A stretch of DNA of 64,000 nt from Kitasatospora sp. DSM 101779 (GTDB lineage Bacteria > Actinomycetota > Actinomycetes > Streptomycetales > Streptomycetaceae), in assembly GCF_025655475.1 (NCBI RefSeq), contig NZ_JAHTIK010000001.1, positions 1,103,397 through 1,167,396 of the forward strand. Reading direction: 5' to 3'. The notes beneath the pieces were generated by a model. The model saw only the letters and a program-made list of their open reading frames with translations, did no database searches and had not been told where the DNA came from. Both the position numbers and the translations under genes were made by a program. This document shows, piece after piece, positions 55,585 to 64,000 of this stretch; the stretch's first letter is position 1; each line of letters starts with the position of its first letter.

Positions 55585-55869
55585 GGTATAGGAGTCAAAT
55601 CGTCGGACCAGCGCCGGTAGGGCACCAAGGCCAGTCCGGGGGCGACTACCGCGTCTGGCCTCATGGTGCCTGGCCCGCCCTGTCGCCGAGGGCAGCCGGC
55701 TTCCCGCGCCGGAACTCTGCGCCACCACCTGACCCATCCGCGGTCCATCCGGCGCCAGTGGTAGGGATCTGGGCTCCGGGACGGTCGAGTCGATCGGGAC
55801 GTTGCGACGGGCGAGGCGGTCCGGTTGCGGTGTCCTGGCCGGCTCCGCCTCGGAAGCCAGGTCGGTGAG

Positions 55870-55911
55870 GAAGGGGCGGGACAATGGGGCGTCCAACGGT
55901 CCCGCCCCTTC
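55870..55911. terminator. 13-bp hairpin between the toxin locus and the transporter
   Basis: GAAGGGGCGGGAC (55870-55882) pairs with GTCCCGCCCCTTC (55899-55911) around a 16-nt loop, right after the 3' end of the minus-strand transporter gene. Confidence 0.8.
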
Positions 55912-55915
55912 GTCA

Positions 55916-57406
55916 TCATGCCGTTCTGCGGGAACCGTTGCCGAGCAGGGTGTGGAGGGCGAGGGAGGTGGCCAGGCCGACGGCCCAGCCGTAGTCGGCG
56001 AGGGGCTTGAGGAGGGGGATCAGGCCGTCGGCGGGGAAGGGGCCGCCGTAGGAGCCGCCGACGGCGAGGAGGCCGCCGACGATCAGGGCGGTGACGGCCC
56101 GCCAGTTCCAGCCGCCCGCGTACCAGTACCGGCCGCCGGGGCGGTAGAGGTCGGCGAGGTCGAGCGAGGTGCGGCGCAGCAACCAGTAGTCGGCGATGAG
56201 GATGCCGGCCACCGTGCCGAGCAGGCCGCCGACGACGCCGAGCCAGGTGAAGATGTAGACGTGCGGGTCGGCGATCAGCTTCCACGGCATGATGACGATG
56301 CCGACCACGCCGGTGATGAGCGCCCCGGTACGGAAGTTGACGAAGCGCGGCAGCAGGTTCGCCAGGTCGTACGCAGGGCTGACGACGTTGGCGGCGATGT
56401 TCACCGACAGGGTGGCGATCAGCACGGTCAGCAGGGCGAACAGGATCCCTGCGGTGTTGTCCATCTTCGCGGCGAGCGCGATCGGGTCCCAGATGGGTGT
56501 GCCGTAGACGGCTTGGGAGCCGGAGGTCACCAGCACGGACAGCAGCGCGAACAGCGTCATGGTGGTGGGCAGGCCCAGCGCCTGGCCACGGATCTGCGCC
56601 TTCTGCGAGCCGCCGAAGCGGGTGAAGTCAGGGATGTTCAAGGACAGGGTGGACCAGAAGCCGATCATGCCCATCAGGGCCGGGAAGAAGACCTTCCAGA
56701 AGCCGCTCCCCCACCCCAACTTTGACGGCTGGTCCAGCAGCGGACCGAAGCCCCCGGCCTTCACGCTGATCCACACTAGCAGCGCCAGCGCACCGACGAT
56801 GACGAACGGCGCCGCCCAGTTCTCGAAGCGGCGCAGGGTCTCCATGCCGCGGGCGATGACGGCCATCTCGATCAGCCAGAACAGCAGAAAGGAGAGCCAC
56901 TGCGTCCACGGGTAGCCGCCGATGTGCGAGGCGGTCAGCCAGCCGTTGCCGATCAGCTTCCCGGCCAGCAGGAAGATGCCCTCACCACCGATCCAGGTCT
57001 GGATGCCGAACCAGGCGCAGGCCACCGCGGCCCGGATCAGCGCGGGCAGGTTCGCGCCGCGCAGGCCGAACGAGGCCCGGGCGAACACCGGGAACGGGAT
57101 GCCGTACTTCGTCCCCGCGTGACCGGTGAGCAGCATCGGGACGAGGACGATCAGGTTGGCCAGGGCGATGGTCAGGACGGCCTGCTTCCAGTCCATGCCG
57201 AGCGCGACCAGCCCGGAGGCGAGGGTCCAGGACGGGATGTTGTGGGCCATGCCGACCCAGAGGGCGAGGAAGTTGTAGGTGGTCCAGCGACGCTTCGCGA
57301 CGGGGACGGGTCTCAGGTCGTCGTTGGCGAACCGGGGGTCGGAGAGGTCGGTGCCGGGCGCGAGTTCGATCCGGCCGTCGGGCTGCACGGACTGGGCTGT
57401 GGACAC
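55916..57406 (-). CDS. NCS1 family nucleobase/hydantoin:cation symporter, copy 2
   Basis: 496 residues from GTG 57406. Same 12-helix architecture and almost the same sequence as copy 1 at 48869. It ends the four-gene hydantoin/dihydropyrimidine operon (amidohydrolase, dihydropyrimidinase, LLM oxidoreductase, transporter), so it probably imports the substrate of those enzymes. Separated from the LLM gene by 129 bp. Confidence 0.9.
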   Translation of the reverse strand: MSTAQSVQPDGRIELAPGTDLSDPRFANDDLRPVPVAKRRWTTYNFLALWVGMAHNIPSWTLASGLVALGMDWKQAVLTIALANLIVLVPMLLTGHAGTKYGIPFPVFARASFGLRGANLPALIRAAVACAWFGIQTWIGGEGIFLLAGKLIGNGWLTASHIGGYPWTQWLSFLLFWLIEMAVIARGMETLRRFENWAAPFVIVGALALLVWISVKAGGFGPLLDQPSKLGWGSGFWKVFFPALMGMIGFWSTLSLNIPDFTRFGGSQKAQIRGQALGLPTTMTLFALLSVLVTSGSQAVYGTPIWDPIALAAKMDNTAGILFALLTVLIATLSVNIAANVVSPAYDLANLLPRFVNFRTGALITGVVGIVIMPWKLIADPHVYIFTWLGVVGGLLGTVAGILIADYWLLRRTSLDLADLYRPGGRYWYAGGWNWRAVTALIVGGLLAVGGSYGGPFPADGLIPLLKPLADYGWAVGLATSLALHTLLGNGSRRTA

Positions 57407-57535
57407 GGGCTACCACCTTGTGGGGGGACGGCCGGGCGGCCGCCGTGGGGAGCGGCCGCCGGGGAAGGTGATGGTGCGTCGGGCTGGTGCGGGCGTGCAG
57501 GGAGAGTGCGGGTGTGTCGGGCGAGTGCAGGTGCG

Positions 57536-58552
57536 TCAGGCGAGCGCGGGGATGACGCTCTTGCCGTAGGCGTCGATGGTGGGTTCGATCGCGTCGTGCA
57601 TCGCGTACACGGCGAACTGGTCGACGCCCAGGGCGCGGAGTTCCTCCAGCTTGGCGAGCTGCCGGTCGGGGGTGCCGATCAGGCAGAACCGGTCGACGAT
57701 CTCGTCGGGGACGAAGGCGGTGTCGGGGTTCCCGGCCCGGCCGTGGTGGCTGTAGTCGTAGCCGTGCCGGTCCTTGATGTAGGCGGTGAGCTCCTCCGGC
57801 ACCATCGAGGAGTGCTCGCCGTACCGGGAGACCAGGTCGGCGACGTGGTTGCCGACCATGCCGCCGAACCAGCGGCACTGCTCGCGGGCGTGCGCCAGCG
57901 CCTCCGGCGAGTCGTCGGCGGTGACGTACGCCGGGGCGGCGACGCAGACGGTGACGGAGGCCGGGTCGCGGCCCGCCTCGGCGGCGGCGTCGCGGACGGC
58001 CTTGACCATCCACTCGGTGAGGTAGGGGTCGGCGAGCTGCAGGATGAAGCCGTCGGCGACCTGCCCGGTGAGGTGCAGGGCCTTGGGCCCGTACGCGCCC
58101 ATCCAGACCGGCAGCCGGGCGCCCTCCTTGACCCACGGGATGTGGATCTCGGTGCCGTCGACCTCGACGGCGCGGCCCTCCGCGAGCTCCCGGATGGCGT
58201 GGATGGCCTCGCCGACCCGGGCGAGGTTGGCGGGCTTGCGCCCGGCCACCCGCTGGGCCGAGTCGCCGCGGCCGATGCCGCACACGGTCCGGTTGCCGTA
58301 CATCTCGTTGAGGGTGGCGAAGATCGAGGCGGTGACCTCCCAGGTGCGGGTGACGGGATTGGTGACCATCGGCCCGACGATCAGCCGCTCGGTCTCGGCG
58401 AGGATGCGGCTGTAGATGACGAAGGGCTCCTGCCAGAGCACCACGGAGTCGAAGGTCCACCCGTGGGTGAAGCCGGCCGCTTCGGCGCGCTTCATCCGGT
58501 CGATGAGCAGGCGGGCGGGCGGGTCGGTCTGCAGGACGAGTCCGATGTCCAC
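57536..58552 (-). CDS. LLM-class (F420-dependent type) oxidoreductase
   Basis: 338 residues from GTG 58552. TIM-barrel luciferase-like pattern: MDIGLVLQTDPPARLLIDRM, FDSVVLWQEPFVIYSRILAE, the GIGRGDSAQ glycine motif and PVWMGAYGPKALHLTGQVADGFIL. Resembles the TIGR03842 group, often annotated as F420-dependent and found with dihydropyrimidinase genes. It probably reduces or oxidises an intermediate or a ring substrate of the pathway. Cofactor and reaction are inference. Confidence 0.85.
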   Translation of the reverse strand: MDIGLVLQTDPPARLLIDRMKRAEAAGFTHGWTFDSVVLWQEPFVIYSRILAETERLIVGPMVTNPVTRTWEVTASIFATLNEMYGNRTVCGIGRGDSAQRVAGRKPANLARVGEAIHAIRELAEGRAVEVDGTEIHIPWVKEGARLPVWMGAYGPKALHLTGQVADGFILQLADPYLTEWMVKAVRDAAAEAGRDPASVTVCVAAPAYVTADDSPEALAHAREQCRWFGGMVGNHVADLVSRYGEHSSMVPEELTAYIKDRHGYDYSHHGRAGNPDTAFVPDEIVDRFCLIGTPDRQLAKLEELRALGVDQFAVYAMHDAIEPTIDAYGKSVIPALA

Positions 58553-58559
58553 GGGGCTC

Positions 58560-59960
58560 CTAGCGGTCGAGGTACTGGCAGGTGGCGCGCGGCTGGTAGC
58601 GGCCGTGGCCGGCGCGTCCGAGGTAGTTGTCCCCGTCGATGACGACGGTGCCGCGGGAGAGCACGGTGCGGACCTTGCCGGTGATCCGCCTGCCCTCGTA
58701 CGCCGAGTAGTCGACGTTCATGTGGTGGGTCTCGGCGGAGATCGTCTGCACCGCGTTCGGGTCGTAGACCACGACGTCGGCGTCGGCGCCCGGGGCGATG
58801 GTGCCCTTCTTCGGGTAGAGGCCGAACATCCGGGCGGGGGTTGCGCAGGCGATCTCGATCCAGCGGCGGCGGGAGATGTGCCCGTCGACCACGGCCTGGT
58901 GCAGCAGGTCCATCCGGTTCTCCACGCCGGGCAGGCCGTTGGGGATCTTGGAGAAGTCGCCGCGGCCGAGCTCCTTCTGCCCGACGAAGCAGAAGGGGCA
59001 GTGGTCGGTGGAGACCACCTGGAGGTCGTTGGTGCGCAGGCCCTTCCACAGCTCGGCCTGGTGCTCCTTGGGCCGCAACGGGGTCGAGCAGACGTACTTT
59101 GCGCCCTCGAACCCGGGCTCGGCGAGGTTGTCGGTGGAGAGGAAGAGGTACTGCGGGCAGGTCTCGCCGAAGACCGGCAGGCCGGCGTCCCGGGCGCCGG
59201 CGATCTCGGCGACCGCGGAGGCGGCGGAGACGTGCACCACGTACAGCGGCGATCCCGCGACCTGGGCGAGCTTGATCGCCCGGTGGGTGGCCTCGGCCTC
59301 CAGCAGCTCGCGACGGACCTCGCCGTGGTAGCGCGGGTCGGTCCTGCCCGCGGCGAGGGCCTGCTCGACCAGGACGTCGATGGCGATGCCGTTCTCGGCG
59401 TGCATCATGATCAGGCCGCCGTTGTCGGCGCCGCGCTGCATGGCCCGCAGGATCCTGCCGTCGTCGCTGTAGAAGACGCCCGGGTAGGCCATGAACAGCT
59501 TGAAGGAGGTGACACCCTCCCCCACCAGCAGGTCCATCTCCTTCAGGCTGGCGTCGTTGACGTCGGCGAGGATCATGTGGAAGCCGTAGTCGATCGCGCA
59601 GTTGCCCTCGGCCTTGGCGTGCCAGGCGTCCAGGCCCTCGCGGAGCGAGGCGCCGACCGACTGGACGGCGAAGTCGACGATCGTCGTGGTGCCGCCCCAG
59701 GCCGCGGCCCGGGTGCCGGTCTCGAAGGTGTCGGAGGCGAAGGTGCCTCCGAAGGGCAGCTCCATGTGGGTGTGGGCGTCGACGCCGCCGGGGATGACGT
59801 ACATCCCGGTGGCGTCGATCACCCGGTCGGCCGTCCAGTCGGCGGCGCTGCTGCCGGCCGCGGCGAGGGCGACGATCCGCTCGTCCTCGATCAGCACGTC
59901 GGCGTTGAGTTCCTCGGCGGCGGTGACCACCAGGCCGCCGCGGATCACGGTACGGGTCAC
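58560..59960 (-). CDS. hydA: dihydropyrimidinase / hydantoinase
   Basis: 466 residues from GTG 59960, with AGGAG upstream. All binuclear zinc ligands are visible: H63 and H65 (DAHTHM), carbamylated K154 (TSFKLFMAYPGVF), H187 (MMHAEN), H243 (VVHVSAAS) and D319 (STDHCP). Opens the ring of dihydrouracil/dihydrothymine or hydantoins to N-carbamoyl acids, which the next enzyme hydrolyses. The stop is 7 bp before the LLM gene. Confidence 0.93.
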   Translation of the reverse strand: MTRTVIRGGLVVTAAEELNADVLIEDERIVALAAAGSSAADWTADRVIDATGMYVIPGGVDAHTHMELPFGGTFASDTFETGTRAAAWGGTTTIVDFAVQSVGASLREGLDAWHAKAEGNCAIDYGFHMILADVNDASLKEMDLLVGEGVTSFKLFMAYPGVFYSDDGRILRAMQRGADNGGLIMMHAENGIAIDVLVEQALAAGRTDPRYHGEVRRELLEAEATHRAIKLAQVAGSPLYVVHVSAASAVAEIAGARDAGLPVFGETCPQYLFLSTDNLAEPGFEGAKYVCSTPLRPKEHQAELWKGLRTNDLQVVSTDHCPFCFVGQKELGRGDFSKIPNGLPGVENRMDLLHQAVVDGHISRRRWIEIACATPARMFGLYPKKGTIAPGADADVVVYDPNAVQTISAETHHMNVDYSAYEGRRITGKVRTVLSRGTVVIDGDNYLGRAGHGRYQPRATCQYLDR

Positions 59961-59974
59961 GGGCGCTGCTCCTC

Positions 59975-60817
59975 TCAGGCCTGGGTCAGCGGGTTGTACG
60001 CGTCCGGGCGGCGGTCGCGGTAGAAGGCCCACTGCTGGCGGACCTGCTCGATCGCGCCGAGGTCGAGGTCGCGGACGACCAGTTCCTCGTTCTTGTCGGA
60101 GGCCACGTCGCCGACGAACCGGCCGCGCGGGTCGACGAAGTAGCTGGTGCCGTAGAAGTCGTTGTCGCCGTACTCCTCGACGCCGACCCGGTTGATCGCC
60201 GCGATGTAGTACTCGTTGGCGACGGCCGCGGCGGGCTGCTCCAGCTGCCACAGGTACTGGGAGAGGCTGCGGCTGGTGGCCGAGGGGTTGTAGACGATCT
60301 CGGCGCCGGCCAGGCCCAGCGCGCGCCAGCCCTCGGGGAAGTGCCGGTCGTAGCAGATGTACACGCCGACCTTGCCGACCGCGGTGTCGAACACCGGCCA
60401 GCCGAGGTTTCCCGGCTTGAAGTAGTACTTCTCCCAGAATCCCTTCACCTGCGGGATGTGGTGCTTGCGGTACTTGCCGAGGTAGCTGCCGTCGGCGTCG
60501 ATGACGGCGGCGGTGTTGTAGTAGAAGCCGGACTGCTCGACCTCGTAGACCGGCACGACGATCACCATGCGCAGTTCCGCGGCGAGGGCCTGCATCCGCT
60601 GCACCGTCGGCCCGTCCGGGACGGGCTCCGCCCAGGAGTAGTGCTCCGGCTCCTGGACCTGGCAGAAGTACGGGGCGTTGAAGACCTCCTGGAATCCGAT
60701 GATCTGGGCGCCCTGCGCCGCTGCGTCGCGCGCCGCCTTTTCGTGGGCGGCGACCATCGTTTCCTTGTCCCCCGTCCAGGCGGTCTGGAACAGCGCTGCC
60801 CTGACGACTCGGCTCAT
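59975..60817 (-). CDS. nitrilase-superfamily N-carbamoyl amidohydrolase (beta-ureidopropionase-like)
   Basis: 280 residues from ATG 60817, first gene of the operon. Catalytic triad E44 (GFQEVFNAPYF), K118 (YRKHHIPQVKGF), C155 (YICYDRHFPEGW). Length and motifs fit N-carbamoyl-beta-alanine or N-carbamoyl-D-amino acid amidohydrolases. It hydrolyses the dihydropyrimidinase product to an amino acid, ammonia and CO2. It lies 14 bp upstream of the dihydropyrimidinase gene. Confidence 0.92.
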   Translation of the reverse strand: MSRVVRAALFQTAWTGDKETMVAAHEKAARDAAAQGAQIIGFQEVFNAPYFCQVQEPEHYSWAEPVPDGPTVQRMQALAAELRMVIVVPVYEVEQSGFYYNTAAVIDADGSYLGKYRKHHIPQVKGFWEKYYFKPGNLGWPVFDTAVGKVGVYICYDRHFPEGWRALGLAGAEIVYNPSATSRSLSQYLWQLEQPAAAVANEYYIAAINRVGVEEYGDNDFYGTSYFVDPRGRFVGDVASDKNEELVVRDLDLGAIEQVRQQWAFYRDRRPDAYNPLTQA

Positions 60818-60839
60818 CTCAACTCCTCGCAGAAGTCGG

Positions 60840-60854
60840 TGTAGACCGTTGACA
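60840..60854 (-). promoter_or_regulatory. candidate operator of the hydantoin/pyrimidine operon
   Basis: TGTAGACCGTTGACA has the symmetric form TGTnnACnGTnnACA, matching its own reverse complement at 10 of 15 positions. It lies 23-37 bp before the first start and overlaps TAGTGT, a possible -10 on the minus strand. The form resembles sites for GntR/FadR-type repressors. No regulator gene is adjacent. Confidence 0.45.
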
Positions 60855-61164
60855 CTAGGAGTTTCACATCCCGAGGTGCAGTACCACGCTGTAACGCTCT
60901 CCCGTGTTGTGCGTTCCGCGGCGAAACCATGATCGGATGTAAATCCGATCCAGATGACGAATGGCGCCCCACGGGGTTACACCGGAGTTTCCGACGGGGA
61001 TGATGGACGAACACGCCCGTTCCCGACGCCGCCCCGCCGGGGCGGCCGGGCGACGGCCGAACGGCGGCCGAGTAGCGGGTGAACAGCGGCCCGGGGGCGG
61101 CCCGGCGGGGATCGGCCCGGGAAGGGCTTTGCCCGGGATGATCCGGACCAGGCAAGATAGGCCG

Positions 61165-63681
61165 GTGACCCTCCTGGACCTGATGCCGAAGCCCGCCACC
61201 CCCGACGCCCTGTTCGAGACCTTCGCCGAGTGGGCGTCCGACCGCGGCATCACCCTGTACCCCGCCCAGGAGGAGGCGCTGATCGAGCTGGTCTCCGGGA
61301 ACAACGTGATCCTGGCGACCCCGACCGGCTCCGGCAAGAGCCTGGTCGCCGCCGGCGCGCACTTCGCCGCGCTCGCCGAGGGCAAGCGAACGTTCTACAC
61401 CGCGCCCATCAAGGCCCTGGTCTCGGAGAAGTTCTTCGACCTCTGCAAGATCTTCGGCACCGAACAGGTCGGCATGATGACCGGCGACGCGAGCGTCAAT
61501 CCGACCGCGCCGATCATCTGCTGCACCGCCGAGGTGCTGGCGCAGATCGCGCTCCACGACGGCGAGCGGGCCGACATCGGCCAGGTCGTCATGGACGAGT
61601 TCCACTTCTACGCCGAGCCGGACCGTGGCTGGGCCTGGCAGATCCCGCTGCTGGAGCTGCCGCAGGTGCAGTTCCTGCTGATGTCCGCCACCCTCGGCGA
61701 CGTCCGCCGCTTCGAGGACGACCTCACCCGGCGCACCGGCCGCCCGACCGTCGCCGTCCGCTCGGCGACCCGCCCGGTGCCGCTCTTCTACGAGTACCGG
61801 CGCACCACCCTGCACGACACCCTGGAGGAACTGCTCACCACCGGCCAGGCGCCGGTGTACGTCGTGCACTTCACCCAGAAGGAGGCGGTGGAGCGGGCGC
61901 AGTCGCTGATGAGCATCAACATGTGCACCAAGGCGGAGAAGGACGCCATCGCCGCCCTGATCGGCAACTTCCGCTTCACCACCAAGTTCGGCCGCAACCT
62001 CTCGCGCTTCGTGCGCCACGGCATCGGCGTGCACCACGCCGGCATGCTGCCGAAGTACCGCCGACTGGTCGAGCGGCTCGCCCAGGCCGGCCTGCTCAAG
62101 GTCATCTGCGGCACCGACACCCTCGGCGTCGGCGTCAACGTGCCGATCCGCACCGTGCTCTTCACCGCGCTCTCCAAGTACGACGGTCAGCGGGTGCGGG
62201 TGCTGCGGGCCCGCGAGTTCCACCAGATCGCCGGCCGCGCCGGCCGGGCCGGCTTCGACACCGTCGGGCAGGTGGTCGCGCAGGCGCCCGAGCACGTGGT
62301 CGAGAACGACAAGGCGCTCGCCAAGGCCGGCGACGACCCGAAGAAGCGCCGCAAGGTCGTCCGCAAGAGGGCCCCCGAGGGCTTCGTCGGCTGGACGGAG
62401 GAGACCTTCGAGCGGCTCATCGCCGCCGACCCGGAGCCCCTGGTCAGCCGGTTCAAGGTCAGCCACGCCATGCTGCTCTCGGTGATCGGCCGGCCGGGCG
62501 ACGCCTTCGCCGCCATGCGCAAGCTGCTCACCGACAACCACGAGGACCGCGCGGCGCAGCGCCGGCACATCCGCTCGGCGATCGCGATCTACCGCTCGCT
62601 GCTGGAGGGCGGTGTCGTCGAGCAGCTCGACGAGCCTGACGCCGAGGGCCGCCGGGTCCGCCTCACCCTGGACCTGCAGGAGAACTTCGCGCTCAACCAG
62701 CCGCTCTCCACCTTCGCGCTGGCCGCCTTCGAGCTCCTCGACCAGGAGTCCCCCTCGTACGCGCTGGACGTGGTCTCCGTGGTCGAGGCGACCCTCGACG
62801 ACCCGCGGCAGATCCTCGCCTCGCAGGAGAACAAGGCCCGCGGCGAGGCCGTCGGCGAGATGAAGCGCGACGGCATCGAGTACGAGGAGCGGATGGCCCG
62901 GCTCCAGGAGATCACCTACCCGAAGCCGCTGGAGGAGCTCCTCGGCCACGCGTACGAGGTGTACCGGCGGGCGCACCCGTGGATCGGCGACCACCCGCTG
63001 GCACCCAAGTCCGTCGTCCGCGACCTGTACGAGCGGGCGATGACCTTCACCGACTACGTGGGCTTCTACGAGCTCGCCCGGACGGAGGGCATCGTCCTGC
63101 GGTACCTGGCCAGCGCCTTCAAGGCGCTGGAGCAGACCGTCCCCGACGACATCAAGACGGACGACCTGAAGGACGTCATCGCCTGGCTCGGCGAGCTCGT
63201 CCGGCAGGTCGACTCCTCGCTGCTCGACGAGTGGGAGCAGCTCGCCAACCCGACCGAGCCGGAGGCCGCCGAGGTCAGGCTCGACGAGAAGCCGGCGCCG
63301 GTCACGGCGAACGCGCGGGCGTTCCGGGTGCTGGTGCGCAACGAGATGTTCCGCCGGGTGGAGCTCGCCGCACTGGAGCACTACGACGAGCTGGGCGAGC
63401 TGGACGGCGAGTACGGCTGGAACGGCGACCGCTGGGCCGACGCGATGGACGGGTACTGGGAGGAGTACGACGACCTCGGGACGGGGCCGGACGCGCGCGG
63501 GCCGAAGATGCTGCTGATCGAAGAGGTCGAGGACGAGGGCCTCTGGCGGGTCCGGCAGATCTTCGACGACCCGGCGGGCGACCGCGACTGGGGCATCAGC
63601 GCCGAGGTCGACCTCTACGGCTCGGACGAGGAGGGCCGCGCCGTCCTCCGCGTCACCGCCGTCGACCGCCTCGGCGGCTGA
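61165..63681 (+). CDS. Ski2/Mtr4-like DEAD/DEAH helicase with DUF3516
   Basis: 838 residues. GTG 61165 is chosen since it begins the conserved MTLLDLMPKPATPDALFETF and GATAGG lies just upstream, as in leaderless genes; longer starts add an Arg/Gly tail. Walker A ATPTGSGKS, motif II VVMDEFHFYAE (DEFH), motif III MSATLG, motif VI QIAGRAGRAGF. The C-terminal half (about 430-838) is DUF3516, helical. Probably an RNA-remodelling helicase related to exosome helicases; cytoplasmic. No operon partner; a repeat array follows. Confidence 0.88.
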   Translation: MTLLDLMPKPATPDALFETFAEWASDRGITLYPAQEEALIELVSGNNVILATPTGSGKSLVAAGAHFAALAEGKRTFYTAPIKALVSEKFFDLCKIFGTEQVGMMTGDASVNPTAPIICCTAEVLAQIALHDGERADIGQVVMDEFHFYAEPDRGWAWQIPLLELPQVQFLLMSATLGDVRRFEDDLTRRTGRPTVAVRSATRPVPLFYEYRRTTLHDTLEELLTTGQAPVYVVHFTQKEAVERAQSLMSINMCTKAEKDAIAALIGNFRFTTKFGRNLSRFVRHGIGVHHAGMLPKYRRLVERLAQAGLLKVICGTDTLGVGVNVPIRTVLFTALSKYDGQRVRVLRAREFHQIAGRAGRAGFDTVGQVVAQAPEHVVENDKALAKAGDDPKKRRKVVRKRAPEGFVGWTEETFERLIAADPEPLVSRFKVSHAMLLSVIGRPGDAFAAMRKLLTDNHEDRAAQRRHIRSAIAIYRSLLEGGVVEQLDEPDAEGRRVRLTLDLQENFALNQPLSTFALAAFELLDQESPSYALDVVSVVEATLDDPRQILASQENKARGEAVGEMKRDGIEYEERMARLQEITYPKPLEELLGHAYEVYRRAHPWIGDHPLAPKSVVRDLYERAMTFTDYVGFYELARTEGIVLRYLASAFKALEQTVPDDIKTDDLKDVIAWLGELVRQVDSSLLDEWEQLANPTEPEAAEVRLDEKPAPVTANARAFRVLVRNEMFRRVELAALEHYDELGELDGEYGWNGDRWADAMDGYWEEYDDLGTGPDARGPKMLLIEEVEDEGLWRVRQIFDDPAGDRDWGISAEVDLYGSDEEGRAVLRVTAVDRLGG

Positions 63682-63697
63682 CGCGACGGGACGACAT

Positions 63698-63929
63698 AGG
63701 GGCGCGGGGAACTGCGCAAGCCGAGGGCGGTGCACTCCGCAGGTCGGGAGAGGCACACCAGGGGCGCGGGGAACTGCGCAAGCCGAGGGCGGTGCACTCC
63801 GCAGGTCGGGAGAAGCACATCAGGGGCGCGGGGAACTGCGCAAGCCGAGGGCGGTGCACTCCGCAGGTCGGGAGAAGCACATCAGGGGCGCGGGGAACGG
63901 CGCAAGCCGAGGGCGGTGCACTGTACGAG
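63698..63929. repeat. 62-bp tandem repeat, about 3.7 copies
   Basis: Units start at 63698, 63760, 63822 and 63884, exactly 62 bp apart, each beginning AGGGGCGCGGGGAACTGCGC. Copies differ by only a few bases; the fourth is cut off. The opening motif is one scattered between genes in many Streptomyces genomes. Confidence 0.95.
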
Positions 63930-63970
63930 ATCAGGCAGACCCTGGTCTGTGCAGTTCGCCCCATCCGGAT

Positions 63971-63994
63971 TGCGCAGTTCCCCGCGCCCCTGAT
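63971..63994 (-). repeat. inverted copy of the repeat's opening motif
   Basis: The sequence is the reverse complement of the opening motif of each 62-bp unit (with its preceding ATC), so the array can fold back on this element. It may act as a terminator for the helicase gene. Confidence 0.9.
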
Positions 63995-64000
63995 GGCTTA

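Noticed and set aside
60814..63756. 980-codon open frame antisense to the helicase
   Set aside because: Antisense shadow of a well-conserved helicase gene; composition Val/Leu/Arg/Asp-rich with no motifs.
63698..63994. CRISPR array at the right edge
   Set aside because: Units are contiguous with no unique spacers and no cas genes are present; this is a plain tandem repeat.

Overview
This is chromosomal DNA from a high-GC, spore-forming-type actinomycete, most likely Streptomyces or Kitasatospora. Pointers are the very GC-rich third codon positions, many GTG and apparently leaderless starts, a streptogrisin-type protease, a Streptomyces-type secreted alpha-amylase, paired PadR/TetR regulators, an F420-type LLM oxidoreductase, and near the right edge a tandem array built on a GC-rich motif of the kind scattered between Streptomyces genes. 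No tRNA, rRNA, CRISPR array, transposase or replication origin was seen.

Left (1-14,960): a secretion/toxin locus. The Gly/Ala-rich end of an unknown protein is followed by a WXG100-type protein with an N-terminal peptide repeat, then a 4,345-residue multidomain toxin-like protein. The giant protein starts with a CpnT-like WXG100 leader and carries a Tiki/PMT-type domain, an HExxH zincin, coiled coils, a lone-Cys deamidase-like domain, a papain-fold (Tox-PL-type) domain and a duplicated C-terminal domain. Low-complexity linkers join these and contain two basic nuclear-localisation-like clusters. No immunity gene is visible.

15,000-29,650: a sugar/methyl-transfer cluster (epimerase, GT2-DUF2064 fusion, methyltransferase) facing a GT-C glycosyltransferase and a membrane molybdopterin oxidoreductase; MTA phosphorylase; a PadR/methyltransferase pair; a secreted alpha-amylase with its control region; a decayed Ser/Thr kinase; a secreted HAD phosphatase; a streptogrisin-like protease.

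29,690-36,720: a CopD protein behind an iron-box-like site, then the glyoxylate shunt: a RamB-type regulator divergent from isocitrate lyase, malate synthase and a 3-hydroxyacyl-CoA dehydrogenase.

36,760-48,780: small regulator/enzyme pairs with readable operators (TetR-SDR, PadR-SnoaL, TetR-methyltransferase), VOC proteins, a ferritin-like protein, a DUF5990 gene with a broken start, a secreted serine hydrolase and a siderophore-interacting flavoreductase.

48,870-60,860: two very similar NCS1 transporters in direct orientation flank a second toxin locus (WXG100-like protein, RHS toxin, small putative immunity protein). The second transporter belongs to a hydantoin/dihydropyrimidine operon (nitrilase-type amidohydrolase, dihydropyrimidinase, LLM oxidoreductase, transporter). 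The window ends with a Ski2-like DUF3516 helicase and a 62-bp tandem repeat.
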